Shown here one piece after another: positions 54,785 through 64,000 of a stretch of 64,000 bases of DNA. This stretch comes from Shewanella oneidensis MR-1 (GTDB taxonomy: Bacteria > Pseudomonadota > Gammaproteobacteria > Enterobacterales > Shewanellaceae). A model generated the notes under the pieces. It was not told the origin of the DNA. It searched no databases and saw only the letters and a list, made by a program, of their open reading frames with translations. The stretch covers positions 2,480,001 through 2,544,000 of the forward strand of contig NC_004347.2 in NCBI RefSeq assembly GCF_000146165.2, written 5' to 3'. Position 1 is the stretch's first letter. The number at the start of each line of letters is the position of its first letter. The translations under genes were made by a program, and so were the position numbers.

Positions 54785-57346
54785 TTAGAACTTAACAGTC
54801 ACACCACCATAAATGGTACGACCAACTGTGTCGTAAACTTGTGGAACTGTTCCTGCGTCACTACCGTTAGTAACGTATAGAGGCTTCTCATCAGTCAAGT
54901 TCTTCACACCTAAACTAACAGTGGTGTTATCAGATACATGATAGGTGCCAGAAATGTTGTGATACAGAATTGAATCAACACCTCTTACAGCAACGAATGG
55001 ATTGTCGTTTGCATCATAATCAGTGTAAACATCTGTCATCGATCTGATATAGCGGTTGAAGTACATTACGCTCCAATCATCTTGACCTGCAGAGATGCTG
55101 AAGTTGTTACGAACGCGAGCATAAGCTCCCATATTACCGTCGATTGTACCAGTATAGTTTTCACCATCCTGCTCGAACTTAATCAAGTAAGTAGTATCGT
55201 TACTCACTTTCCAATCTAATCCAAATAACTCGAAGTTATAGGCTAAGTTGAAGTCGATACCGCTAGTGTCTTGTGAACCTACGTTAGTCAGCGCACTTGT
55301 CAAGTTGAATAAGTCACCATCCGCAGTAATATTGAATGTGCTACACGCTTCTGCATCACCAGCATGACAAGCATCTAATCCAACTTGCACGTCTGCACGA
55401 GCAATGGCATCAGTTACTTTGAAACGCCAGTAGTCAAGAGTAATTGACATGCCATCAATATAACTTGGAGAATATACTAAACCAGCAGTGTATGACTCAG
55501 ACTCTTCAGGCTTTAAATCTGGATCTGATGTACGATTAACTAAAATCTGACCTGTTTGTTCACTAGCCGGTAACCAAGGATTCGTTAAATAGTCAAAAGA
55601 TCCTGAGTTACCACCGTAGAGTTCAGCAACGCTTGGCGCTCGGAAACCAGTAGCGGCCACAGTACGGACCATTAGCTCATCCGTTGCTGTATAAGTTAAA
55701 CCAATTTTCCACGTGGTTGCTTTACCGAAGGTTGAGTAATCATCTAAACGCAGTGCAAATTCACCCGTTAATTTTTCAGTAAACGGTACACTCACTTCTT
55801 CGAAAATAGAGATAACATTATAGTTACCACTTGTTGGATCTTGCTGCGCGGCAGTACTATCACCAGCAACGACAACTGGATCGGGATTATAAAAACCACT
55901 CTCACGGCGGTATTCTGCACCAATCGCGAAACCTACAGCACCAGCGCTTAGGTCAAATAGCTCACCATTTAAGCCTGCTGACAGCGTTTGTTGTTCGTTG
56001 CCACCGGTTGATTGCTGTTGATAAGAAACATCCTTCATGTCATCAGTCAAAGGGGAACCTTCAAACCAAGCATATGGATCTGCATAGATTGAATTAGCCA
56101 TTAATGTTGCGTTAATTGAGTTATCAACACCAGTTTTGGCTTCGTTCTTACCAAAGGTGTAATCCACATTCCAATTCATACCAGTATGAACGTCTAAAGA
56201 GCCCGCTAAGCCAGCAGATAGACGCCAAGTATCAGTGTCTTGATTGTAAATACGAGGACCTACATCATTCATACGTCTGTTGTATTGGACTTGTCCACGA
56301 GCATCTGCTTTAATCCCAGCATCAATCATACCTTGGTCAAGGGTAAGACAACCTGCTGTTGGATCTTGGACTCTTGGGTCACCACACACGTTTAGCTTGA
56401 TTTGAGCAGGTTGTGCCGCAAGTTGTTGGTTAGAACGGCGATTGGTATAGATAGCGTCGGCAGTCAGCACCACATCATTGCCTAGCTCCTGCGTCATATT
56501 TGCAAATAAACTCCGACGTTCACTCGGTGTTTGGAAATAGACGTCATTTGAGTAGTCATAGGTCTCTGTTCTCTTAACCCAATTACCATTGGCATCAATG
56601 ACTTTTTGATTTAATGTACCAGTTGGAATAATTGAGCTAGTGTTATCCAGTGGGTCATACCAATCACGGTCGCCTTGGATCACTCCACGACGGTCAGAAT
56701 ATGCGGCACCAAATGTGTAGTTACCACCATCGGTGTTAAAACCATACAGTGCGCTGACATCACCGCTTTGACCATCGCCTTTATCGGTTCCGCTACCGTT
56801 CATATCAAACTGGAAGCCTTCAAAGTCCTTCTTAGTGATGATGTTCACTACACCAGCAATCGCATCAGAACCGTATACTGCTGAAGCGCCATCTTTCAGG
56901 ATTTCAACGCGAGCGATCATCGCGACTGGGATTGAGTTTAAGTCCACAGCGCTGTCAGCACCTGAACCAGAGTTCACCATACGACGACCATTTAATAGTA
57001 CGAGAGTACGTTGAGAACCCATACCACGTAGGTCAACCTGCGCAACACCGTCTGCACCATTGTTGGTGGTTGAACCTACAGCCGCACCCGCCATTGAGGT
57101 TTGAACTTGTAGCATTTGGTCTACAGAGGTAAAGCCTTCAGCTTTAATTGCTGCAGCATCAATAACGGTAACAGGAGAAGCTGTTTCCATATCTTGACGT
57201 TGAATACGTGAACCCGTCACTTCAATACGTTCAACTTTTGCTGTCTCTTCAGCCGCAAATGCGCTTGATGCAACAAAGGCACCCGCAGCAATTGAGCTAA
57301 CGACTGCTAAATTAATAGCCGACGCCACTTTGGTTCTTTTGATCAT
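54785..57346 (-). CDS. TonB-dependent outer-membrane receptor
   Basis: An 853-residue outer-membrane transporter: signal peptide ending at AFAAEE (about residue 31), TonB box region (VERIEVTGSRI), plug domain (about 45-170; VDLRGMGSQRTLVLLNGRRM, VEILKDGASAVYGSDAIAGVVNI) and a 22-strand beta-barrel ending with the aromatic signature YGGVTVKF. The plug style is that of the large Shewanella and Xanthomonas class of receptors for carbohydrates, peptides or other nutrients, more than of classical siderophore receptors. The ligand is unknown. No Fur box was found, whereas a consensus CRP site lies about 300 bases upstream. Confidence 0.92.
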   Translation of the reverse strand: MIKRTKVASAINLAVVSSIAAGAFVASSAFAAEETAKVERIEVTGSRIQRQDMETASPVTVIDAAAIKAEGFTSVDQMLQVQTSMAGAAVGSTTNNGADGVAQVDLRGMGSQRTLVLLNGRRMVNSGSGADSAVDLNSIPVAMIARVEILKDGASAVYGSDAIAGVVNIITKKDFEGFQFDMNGSGTDKGDGQSGDVSALYGFNTDGGNYTFGAAYSDRRGVIQGDRDWYDPLDNTSSIIPTGTLNQKVIDANGNWVKRTETYDYSNDVYFQTPSERRSLFANMTQELGNDVVLTADAIYTNRRSNQQLAAQPAQIKLNVCGDPRVQDPTAGCLTLDQGMIDAGIKADARGQVQYNRRMNDVGPRIYNQDTDTWRLSAGLAGSLDVHTGMNWNVDYTFGKNEAKTGVDNSINATLMANSIYADPYAWFEGSPLTDDMKDVSYQQQSTGGNEQQTLSAGLNGELFDLSAGAVGFAIGAEYRRESGFYNPDPVVVAGDSTAAQQDPTSGNYNVISIFEEVSVPFTEKLTGEFALRLDDYSTFGKATTWKIGLTYTATDELMVRTVAATGFRAPSVAELYGGNSGSFDYLTNPWLPASEQTGQILVNRTSDPDLKPEESESYTAGLVYSPSYIDGMSITLDYWRFKVTDAIARADVQVGLDACHAGDAEACSTFNITADGDLFNLTSALTNVGSQDTSGIDFNLAYNFELFGLDWKVSNDTTYLIKFEQDGENYTGTIDGNMGAYARVRNNFSISAGQDDWSVMYFNRYIRSMTDVYTDYDANDNPFVAVRGVDSILYHNISGTYHVSDNTTVSLGVKNLTDEKPLYVTNGSDAGTVPQVYDTVGRTIYGGVTVKF

Positions 57347-58135
57347 GAATGAATGCTCCCTAGATCTTACTATTATTTTTATGCTTACAGCTTGTACAAC
57401 TAATTGCTGTACTACTGTTGCGCTTGATACTGAGGATTCACTTTCATTCAGTCAACGTCCATTTTTTTAACCTACAACTACAAAATGTTTATTTATTTAT
57501 AATCAAGTGTTGTTTAATTGTGACAGCAAAATATTGAATGCTTACACATAGGATTATTTAGCATTAATAAACCGAATTTACCAATTTTAAAGAGATTTTC
57601 ACTGTTAAAAAATAAACATTCACGCAACACATCAACGAATCAAAAGTGTGATTTTAATCACACTTTTTCAGCGATAAACTATCTAACGCACAGAATGTTG
57701 TGGTGTCTAATAATGAAAAAATATGCATATAAGTAATTAATGCTATGCTAAAGATTGAGTAAACATCAGCAGTTTCAATGCCTCAAATGATACAAAATGA
57801 ATAACTTGTGATTTTTATGCACCACAAAGGCACATAAAACACAAATGCAACAATTAATTGTCAAGTTAGCACAGAAGGATATTCCTTTGATTGGATGCGG
57901 CAGGCTTACAAAAGTACAAACAAGTGAATAGGTAATACTGAGAAAAATGAGAAATAAAAATTGACTAAAACTATCTTTAATAACTTTTAAAATAGGTTAA
58001 ACAAGTCAAATCTCGATAAAGCGACTTATCATAATTTTACTGATATTCACCAGTGAAATACCCATAAACTCATATAAACAGCGCTTAGATAAGCCAATTG
58101 CTTGCCCAAAACAAAATCCAAAAAATATAAAAACA
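57347..58135. other. long AT-rich intergenic region
   Basis: About 790 bases without a supportable gene on either strand. It holds a consensus CRP site (57647-57662) and presumably the receptor promoter. The rest is very AT-rich. A small RNA or short peptide gene is possible but not demonstrable by eye. Confidence 0.5.
57644..57665. promoter_or_regulatory. CRP (cAMP receptor protein) binding site
   Basis: TGTGATTTTAATCACA at 57647-57662 matches the TGTGA-N6-TCACA consensus in every fixed position. The flanks AAG and CTT extend the symmetry over 22 bases. It lies about 300 bases before the TonB-dependent receptor start on the minus strand. Confidence 0.75.
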
Positions 58136-58156
58136 AAAAGCGGCATAGGCCGCTTT
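58134..58156 (-). terminator. terminator after ruvB
   Basis: Stem AAAGCGGC (58137-58144), loop ATAG, stem GCCGCTTT (58149-58156), with a T-rich tail on the minus strand. Confidence 0.85.
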
Positions 58157-58189
58157 AGTATATTAAGCAACAGATAATCGGTATGAGGA

Positions 58190-59194
58190 TCACTCTGGTT
58201 TTATCATACCAAAATGTACATATGCCCTCGCTGTGGCTATTCGACCACGGGGAGTACGTTGGATAAAACCTTGTTGAATAAGGAAAGGTTCGAGCACATC
58301 TTCAATGGTTTCACGCTCCTCACCAATTGCCGCTGCGAGGTTATCAAGACCCACTGGGCCGCCCATAAACTTATCGATAATGGCCAACAATAATTTGCGG
58401 TCCATATAATCAAAGCCTTCGCCATCAACATCAAGCAAATTGAGCGCCAGCTCAGCAACGTTTTGAGTCACCGCCCCATCGTGTTGCACTTCGGCATAAT
58501 CGCGCACCCGCCTAAGTAATCGGTTTGCGATTCTGGGTGTACCGCGAGAGCGTTTGGCAATTTCCGTTGCCCCCTCACTATCAATCGCTAATCCCATCAC
58601 TTGGGCAGAACGCGTCACAATGGTGCTGAGATCTTTGACATTATAAAACTCAAGTCGCAGTGGAATGCCAAAGCGTGCCCGTAAGGGAGACGTTAATGCT
58701 CCTGCGCGCGTGGTCGCGCCCACTAAGGTAAAAGGTGGTAAATCGAGCTTAATGGAACGCGCCGCCGGTCCTTCACCTATCATAATATCCAGTTGATAGT
58801 CTTCCATCGCTGGATACAGGATCTCCTCAACCACCGGACTTAACCGATGGATTTCATCGATAAAGAGCACATCACCCGCTTCGAGGTTAGTCAGCAGCGC
58901 CGCTAAATCCCCTGCTTTTTCCAGCACGGGACCCGAGGTCGATTTGATATTCACGCCCATTTCATTGGCAACAATCATCGCCAAGGTGGTTTTACCTAAC
59001 CCCGGAGGGCCGTAGATCAACATATGATCTAAGGCTTCTTCGCGATTCTTCGCCGCTTGAATGAATACCTTTAATTGAGCACGAGTATCATCCTGCCCAG
59101 TGTATTCATCGAGCAATTTAGGGCGCATTGCCCTATCGATAACATCATCTTGACCTTGCAGCTGCGGCTGTATCAGTCTATCTGCTTCAATCAT
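58190..59194 (-). CDS. ruvB: Holliday junction branch-migration ATPase RuvB
   Basis: RuvB is the hexameric AAA+ motor that drives branch migration with RuvA. The 334-residue protein has Walker [10 protein letters not shown], Walker B LFIDEIHR, the sensor GATTRAG and the C-terminal winged-helix segment with [13 protein letters not shown]. It is the last gene of ruvC-ruvA-ruvB, 85 bases after ruvA. Confidence 0.97.
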   Translation of the reverse strand: MIEADRLIQPQLQGQDDVIDRAMRPKLLDEYTGQDDTRAQLKVFIQAAKNREEALDHMLIYGPPGLGKTTLAMIVANEMGVNIKSTSGPVLEKAGDLAALLTNLEAGDVLFIDEIHRLSPVVEEILYPAMEDYQLDIMIGEGPAARSIKLDLPPFTLVGATTRAGALTSPLRARFGIPLRLEFYNVKDLSTIVTRSAQVMGLAIDSEGATEIAKRSRGTPRIANRLLRRVRDYAEVQHDGAVTQNVAELALNLLDVDGEGFDYMDRKLLLAIIDKFMGGPVGLDNLAAAIGEERETIEDVLEPFLIQQGFIQRTPRGRIATARAYVHFGMIKPE

Positions 59195-59279
59195 TTATTT
59201 TTTCCTGTTGCTGCATAGCATCATCTACGCTCAACACTGTTATGCCTGTTGTCACAGCACGCCGTGAAAAACGTCATCA

Positions 59280-59897
59280 TTAGAGCATCGATTTTAACGC
59301 GGCCTTAATCAAAGTCTCACTGTCCATGCCTTCTTTAAAAGCAGCTGAAACCGCTTTGCTGGCCTGTGGGGGTTTGTAACCCAAAGAAATTAATGCAGAA
59401 ATGGCATCCTCTTCGGCACTATTCACCACAGGAGCCGGTGAATAGTTGGATTGCAATACAAACTCACGCTCGGAGCCTACTGACGCCTCCATCAGGCTCT
59501 TGAGTTTATCGCGCATTTCCACCAACAATCGCTCGGCGGTTTTTTTACCAACACCGGGTAATTTTACCAGTGTTACTATATCATCACGCTCAACACAGCC
59601 CACAAATTCACTGGCCGTCATGCCAGAAAGAATCGTTAAGGCGAGTTTTGGACCAACACCGTTAGCCTTAATCAATAAGCGAAACAGTGAACGCTCCTGT
59701 TTGGTGATAAAACCGTAGAGCAGCTGGGCATCTTCACGCACCACAAAATGGGTATAAACCGTGGTCGGTTGATTGAGCTCTGGGAGTTCATAAAAGCTGG
59801 TCAGCGGCATTTGCAATTCGTAACCGACCCCGTTTACATCAATCAACACCTCTGGCGCTTGTTTTTCAATTAATACGCCACGTAAACGACCTATCAT
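59280..59897 (-). CDS. ruvA: Holliday junction-binding protein RuvA
   Basis: RuvA tetramers bind and flatten Holliday junctions and load RuvB. The 205-residue protein starts [13 protein letters not shown]. The frame extends further upstream, but that stretch is ruvC DNA read in another frame. It has the N-terminal OB fold, two helix-hairpin-helix motifs ([10 protein letters not shown] and [12 protein letters not shown]) and the RuvB-binding C-terminal domain ([15 protein letters not shown]). Its start overlaps the ruvC stop by four bases. Confidence 0.96.
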
Positions 59898-60415
59898 CTG
59901 TACCGTCCATATGTTCTTGTTGTCGCTCGGCCGCTTAAGGCAACCAAACTTTGATTGGTGTGATAATGACATACTGCAACGCCAAGCGCATCCGCGGCGT
60001 CTGCCTGTGGTGCGGCTGGGAGCTTTAGCAATTGCTGGATCATGTGTTGTACTTGCTCTTTTTTAGCACGCCCAGTCCCGACTACAGCACTTTTTATCTG
60101 GGTGGCGCTGTATTCTGCGACAGGTAAGTTTGCCACTGTTGCAGCGACAATGGCTGCGCCACGGGCTTGACCCAATTTCAAGGCTGAGTCGGCATTTTTA
60201 GCCAAAAACACCCGCTCAATGGCAAACTCATCGGGTTGATATTGGCGAATAATTTCACTTATACCATCAAAGATTTGCTTTAATTTTAACGGCAAATCAT
60301 CACCCGAGGTACGAATGCAGCCGCTACCTAAATAAAGTTGCTGCCGCCCTTGGCATTGGATAACGCCGTAACCTGTGATCCGCGATCCCGGGTCAACACC
60401 TAAAATAATTGCCAT
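59894..60415 (-). CDS. ruvC: Holliday junction endonuclease RuvC
   Basis: RuvC resolves Holliday junctions by symmetric cleavage. With the start [10 protein letters not shown] at 60415 the protein has 173 residues, the E. coli length. Four acidic catalytic positions are recognisable: Asp in [10 protein letters not shown], Glu in FAIERVFL, and the two acidic residues in [11 protein letters not shown]. It overlaps ruvA by four bases. yebC lies about 190 bases upstream on the same strand. Confidence 0.96.
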
Positions 60416-60603
60416 TGTTTCCTTATGCGTGCGCCTTACGTCAATCGGTCGATTCGTATCTTTATATGCTTTCAGCCAAATCATGACTGATGAAAGAACC
60501 ATTCAAGAACAACTCAAAACCTGCTCGAGTTCATTCAATCAAAAGAGACACTTTGTCTTACCAAGCATCTAGCTTGCAAACACTTGTGCCTCCTCAAGTC
60601 GGA

Positions 60604-61350
60604 TTAACCCAAGCTTTCCATAATCTCATCGGAAATTTCCGCATTATGATACACCTCTTGCACATCATCGTGCTCTTCGAGGGTATCGATAAGGCGCATA
60701 AACTTCTCCGCAGTCTCGGCATCTAGCTCCGCTTTAGTCGAGGCGATCATTGCGATTTCAGCGTTATCACTGACAAACCCTGCGGCATCGAGGGCATCTT
60801 TCACCTCGTAAAACGCGGTTGGTTCAGTAAATACATCAATCGCGCCATCATCGTAACTCACCACATCTTCAGCGCCCGCTTCGAGCGCCGCATCCATCAA
60901 GGCATCTTCATCAGTGCCCGGTGCATAGGACAACACTCCGCGTTTAGTGAACAAATAGGCAACCGAACCATCGGTACCTAAGTTACCGCCAGATTTGCTA
61001 AAGGCATTACGTACGCCGCTGACGGTACGGTTACGGTTATCGGTCATGGTTTCCACCATCACCGCGGTGCCGCCCGGGCCATAGCCTTCGTAAATAATGG
61101 TTTCGAGTTGTTGCCCTTCAAGCTCGCCAGCACCGCGCTTAATCGCGCGCTCAATGGTATCGCGGGTCATATTGCCACCCAGCGCCTTATCGATAGCGAT
61201 ACGCAAGCGTGGATTTGAATCGGGATCGGAGCCACCTTCACGGGCAGAAACTGTTAATTCACGGATAAATTTAGTGAAAAGTTTACCGCGCTTGGCATCT
61301 TGTGCTGCTTTGCGGTGTTTAATATTGGCCCACTTACTATGACCTGCCAT
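60604..61350 (-). CDS. yebC: YebC/PmpR family protein
   Basis: A 248-residue YebC-type protein (TACO1 family). Members were long annotated as transcriptional regulators, and recent work ties the family to translation of proline-rich stretches. The sequence [23 protein letters not shown], then [19 protein letters not shown] and [14 protein letters not shown], is highly characteristic. It lies between aspS and ruvC, the conserved aspS-yebC-ruvC order. Confidence 0.96.
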   Translation of the reverse strand: MAGHSKWANIKHRKAAQDAKRGKLFTKFIRELTVSAREGGSDPDSNPRLRIAIDKALGGNMTRDTIERAIKRGAGELEGQQLETIIYEGYGPGGTAVMVETMTDNRNRTVSGVRNAFSKSGGNLGTDGSVAYLFTKRGVLSYAPGTDEDALMDAALEAGAEDVVSYDDGAIDVFTEPTAFYEVKDALDAAGFVSDNAEIAMIASTKAELDAETAEKFMRLIDTLEEHDDVQEVYHNAEISDEIMESLG

Positions 61351-61517
61351 GGGAGAACTCCTCTACACATAGCCATTGCACATCTTATCAATAGCCTAAG
61401 GTAACGTTGACGGCGCCTCCAATAATGCTCCTTTATTCAATGTTCCTTTACACAGTGAATGACGGAAAATTAAGTGACGTCGATAATGCAGATATTGATA
61501 AGAAATGAAATGACGGG

Positions 61518-61547
61518 ATAAAAATAGACCGAGGCTTGCGCCTCGGT
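61518..61547 (-). terminator. terminator after aspS
   Basis: Stem ACCGAGGC (61528-61535), loop TTGC, stem GCCTCGGT (61540-61547), with a T-run on the minus strand. It lies 20 bases after aspS and separates it from yebC. Confidence 0.88.
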
Positions 61548-61566
61548 ACTCGATAATCGCTAAGGA

Positions 61567-63342
61567 TTAGTCTTCAGTCTTCGCAGTTTTTACCACTGCA
61601 ATGCCTAATTCTGCTAATTGTTGTGGGTTAGCAAAACCTGGGGCATTGGTTAACGGACATGCAGCTGTGGTAGTTTTCGGGAACGCCATCACATCACGGA
61701 TTGAGCTTGCGCCCGTCATCAACATGATGATGCGGTCTAAACCAAAGGCTAAACCTGCATGTGGCGGTGTACCATAACGCAGCGCTTCGAGTAAGAAGCC
61801 GAATTTTTCCTTCGCTTCTTCATCGGTAATGCCCAGAATGCGGAATACCGCAGATTGCATTTCTTGGTTGTGGATACGTACCGAACCACCGCCTAATTCG
61901 CAGCCGTTTAATACCATGTCGTAGGCATCTGAGACGCGGTTAGCAGGATTGGCTTCTAGCTCTTGAGGTGTCACGCCACGCGGCGCAGTAAATGGATGGT
62001 GAACCGCGTGGAAGCTACCGTTGATCTTCTCAAACATCGGGAAGTCAACCACCCATAGTGGACGCCATTGACCTTCAAGCAGATTAAAGTCTTCACCCGC
62101 TTTAAGACGCAGTGCGCCCATCGATTCAGCAACCACTGTCGCCTGATCTGCACCAAACAGGATAATATCGCCAGTTTGTGCGCCAGTGCGGTTGATGATT
62201 TCGTTAACAATGTTCTCATTCAAGAACTTAAGCACAGGTGATTGAATGCCTTCTAAGCCTTGAGTCAGATCGTTAAGCTTCATCCACGCTAAGCCCTTGG
62301 CGCCGTAGATGCCAACAAACTTAGTATAATCGTCGATTTGCTTACGAGACAGGCTTGCACCGCCAGGAATACGCAGCGCCGCAACACGACCTTCTTCGTC
62401 ATTGGCTGGACCTGAGAATACCGCAAATTCAACGTCTTTGAGTAAATCGGCAACGTCCACCAGCTCTAATGGGTTACGTAAATCGGGCTTGTCTGAACCA
62501 AAACGACGCATGGCTTCGTTGTAGGTCATACGCGGGAACTCGCCTAAATCAACGTTCAGCATCTCAAGGAACAGACCACGCATCATTTCTTCGGTCTTAT
62601 TCATCACTTGCTCAGACGTCATAAATGAGGTTTCGATATCGATTTGGGTGAATTCTGGCTGACGATCAGCACGTAAGTCTTCGTCACGGAAGCACTTTAC
62701 GATTTGATAGTAACGATCAAAACCTGACATCATCAGCAGCTGTTTGAATAGCTGTGGCGATTGTGGCAGGGCAAAAAATTGACCTTTGTAAGTACGACTC
62801 GGCACTAAATAGTCACGGGCACCTTCTGGGGTTGCCTTGGTCAGGATCGGCGTTTCTATATCTAAGAAACCGTTTGAGTCGAGGAAACGACGCACTGCAC
62901 TGGTCACTTTCGCGCGGAACATTAAGCGCTGCGCCATTTCTGGGCGACGTAAATCTAAATAACGATATTTTAAACGCTGCTCTTCACTGTTGTTTTGATA
63001 GTTATCCAAGCTCAGCGGCAACGGCTCTGAACTGTTGATAATAGTCAGTGCTTTACCTAACACTTCAATTTCGCCAGTTTTCATTTGCGCGTTAACTTGG
63101 CTATCAGGACGGGCACGAACCACACCTTTTACCTGCACACAAAACTCAGCGCGCAGTGTGCTAGCCACATTGAACACCTCTGGTAAATCTGGATCATAAA
63201 CCACTTGGACCAGACCTTCTCTGTCTCTTAAATCTAAAAAGACAACGCCACCCAAATCACGGCTACGATTAACCCAACCTACCAAGGTAACTTCTTGTCC
63301 AACGTGAGACTTATTGACGTCTCCACAATAATGACTGCGCAT
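61567..63342 (-). CDS. aspS: aspartyl-tRNA synthetase
   Basis: AspS charges tRNA-Asp. The 591-residue bacterial-type class II synthetase has the N-terminal anticodon-binding OB domain ([22 protein letters not shown]), motif 2 ([18 protein letters not shown]), the bacterial GAD insertion domain in the middle and motif 3 ([13 protein letters not shown]). AAAGGAT lies before the ATG. The length matches E. coli (590). Confidence 0.98.
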   Translation of the reverse strand: MRSHYCGDVNKSHVGQEVTLVGWVNRSRDLGGVVFLDLRDREGLVQVVYDPDLPEVFNVASTLRAEFCVQVKGVVRARPDSQVNAQMKTGEIEVLGKALTIINSSEPLPLSLDNYQNNSEEQRLKYRYLDLRRPEMAQRLMFRAKVTSAVRRFLDSNGFLDIETPILTKATPEGARDYLVPSRTYKGQFFALPQSPQLFKQLLMMSGFDRYYQIVKCFRDEDLRADRQPEFTQIDIETSFMTSEQVMNKTEEMMRGLFLEMLNVDLGEFPRMTYNEAMRRFGSDKPDLRNPLELVDVADLLKDVEFAVFSGPANDEEGRVAALRIPGGASLSRKQIDDYTKFVGIYGAKGLAWMKLNDLTQGLEGIQSPVLKFLNENIVNEIINRTGAQTGDIILFGADQATVVAESMGALRLKAGEDFNLLEGQWRPLWVVDFPMFEKINGSFHAVHHPFTAPRGVTPQELEANPANRVSDAYDMVLNGCELGGGSVRIHNQEMQSAVFRILGITDEEAKEKFGFLLEALRYGTPPHAGLAFGLDRIIMLMTGASSIRDVMAFPKTTTAACPLTNAPGFANPQQLAELGIAVVKTAKTED

Positions 63343-63526
63343 CTAACTCTATCCTTTATCCGGAAACCGGTGCTTTGGAAATAATCAAAACGAGATAAAA
63401 GCGGCATTATAGTCAAATAATGCCGATTACCAAAGTACTTCACTTTTAGGCGGTGAAGTATCAAACAGTTTTACGCCCTTGACTAGAGGCGAACGCACTA
63501 TCTGCGCATAAACGTTCAAAAAAACA

Positions 63527-64000
63527 TCAAGCCACGCGGTAGCAACGCCCGCCCACGGTTTTGGCTTGATACATTAATTGATCCGCTTTTTTTAATAATT
63601 CGATCGCCGTATCACCATCGCGGGGATAAATCACCACGCCGATGCTCACAGCAATTTCTACCGTTACGCCTTCAATAGTGAAGGGAGACGAAAGTGAGTG
63701 CAGAATATTATCAGCAACTTGGGTCGCAGCATCGAGATCTTGCACACGATTTAGCAGGATAACGAATTCATCGCCACCAAATCGTGCCACCGTATCAGAA
63801 TGGCGAATAGCTTGCGTCAGTAATCCCGCCACGCGTAAAAGCAAGGCATCACCTATTGGGTGCCCATGTTGATCATTAACTTGTTTAAATCCATCTAAAT
63901 CAATGAACAGCAGTGCAAAATGGCTCTGATCGCGTCGATGGGATAATAATGCCTGCGATAATCTATCATCGAGTAAGCCTCGATTAGGTAACTGAGTTAA
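63527..64000 (-). CDS. GGDEF-domain protein, probable diguanylate cyclase (5' part outside window)
   Basis: The frame is open from the window edge to the stop at 63527, so only the C-terminal 157 residues are seen. They form a nearly complete GGDEF domain: LTQLPNRGLLDDRL, LLFIDLDGFKQVNDQHGH, the intact active-site motif RFGGDEF and the final KKADQLMYQAK. It should make cyclic di-GMP. I see no I-site RxxD before GGDEF; the equivalent position reads HSDT. The sensory part and any EAL domain lie outside or are absent. No EAL follows. Confidence 0.9.
   Translation of the reverse strand, partial: LTQLPNRGLLDDRLSQALLSHRRDQSHFALLFIDLDGFKQVNDQHGHPIGDALLLRVAGLLTQAIRHSDTVARFGGDEFVILLNRVQDLDAATQVADNILHSLSSPFTIEGVTVEIAVSIGVVIYPRDGDTAIELLKKADQLMYQAKTVGGRCYRVA

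Noticed and set aside
59898..59972. Longer ruvA start upstream of MIGRLRG
   Set aside because: The extension lies in ruvC coding sequence and has no RuvA family similarity. MIGRLRG is the universal RuvA start.

Overview
The window reads as a chromosomal segment of a marine or freshwater gammaproteobacterium, most likely Shewanella and close to S. oneidensis. I infer this from the gene order (gyrA-serC, ubiG-HAD phosphatase-nrdA-nrdB-yfaE, cmk-rpsA-ihfB-lapA-lapB-pyrF, yebC-ruvC-ruvA-ruvB) and from the style of the proteins. No database search was possible. Nearly all DNA is ordinary vertically inherited coding sequence. The accessory material is two IS256-family insertion sequences, a family of palindromic MITE-like repeats and a few gene fragments. 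No tRNA, rRNA or CRISPR array was recognised.

Layout. 0-5.5 kb: yccA, the tusDCBE sulfur-relay operon, a RecQ-family helicase and two unrecognised small proteins, one with a probable ribbon-helix-helix domain. 5.5-9.5 kb: a gene-poor stretch with a perfect 13-6-13 inverted repeat just ahead of an orphan tyrosine recombinase, then a Tat-exported PhoX-type phosphatase. 9.5-19 kb: tapT between two MITE copies, a class C beta-lactamase whose start lies 43 bases from a MITE end, emrD, pssA, a DUF1904 gene, IS256-family element 1 (with an 8-bp target duplication), a small membrane protein and dacB. 19-29 kb: an acyl-CoA dehydrogenase, a DUF2058 gene, an SDR resembling animal-type 2,4-dienoyl-CoA reductases, then pyrF, lapB, lapA, ihfB, rpsA, cmk and aroA, all on the minus strand. 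29-35.8 kb: a tyrB-like aminotransferase, the glycyl-radical enzyme pair yjjI-yjjW with a convergent LysR regulator, and serC. 35.8-45 kb: gyrA, then divergently ubiG, a Gph/MupP-type phosphatase, nrdA, nrdB and yfaE, with two NrdR boxes ahead of nrdA.

45-46.7 kb is a scrambled insertion hotspot: a truncated MITE, an orphan IS end, IS256-family element 2 without a target duplication, and gene remnants on both sides. 46.7-64 kb: fadH, sppA, ansA, yeaC, a zinc-ribbon membrane protein, an M14 carboxypeptidase, an orphan response regulator, a TonB-dependent receptor with a long AT-rich upstream region that carries a consensus CRP site, ruvB-ruvA-ruvC, yebC, aspS and the 3' part of a GGDEF protein.

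Functional themes are nucleotide supply (pyrF, cmk, nrdAB-yfaE), aromatic and serine biosynthesis (aroA, serC, tyrB), fatty-acid oxidation (acyl-CoA dehydrogenase and two unrelated dienoyl-CoA reductases), cell-wall and beta-lactam biology (ampC, dacB, possibly mupP) and Holliday-junction processing. The most promising under-described items are the YjjI/YjjW radical enzyme of unknown substrate, the orphan recombinase with its core-site-like palindrome, and the MITE family that contacts tapT and ampC.
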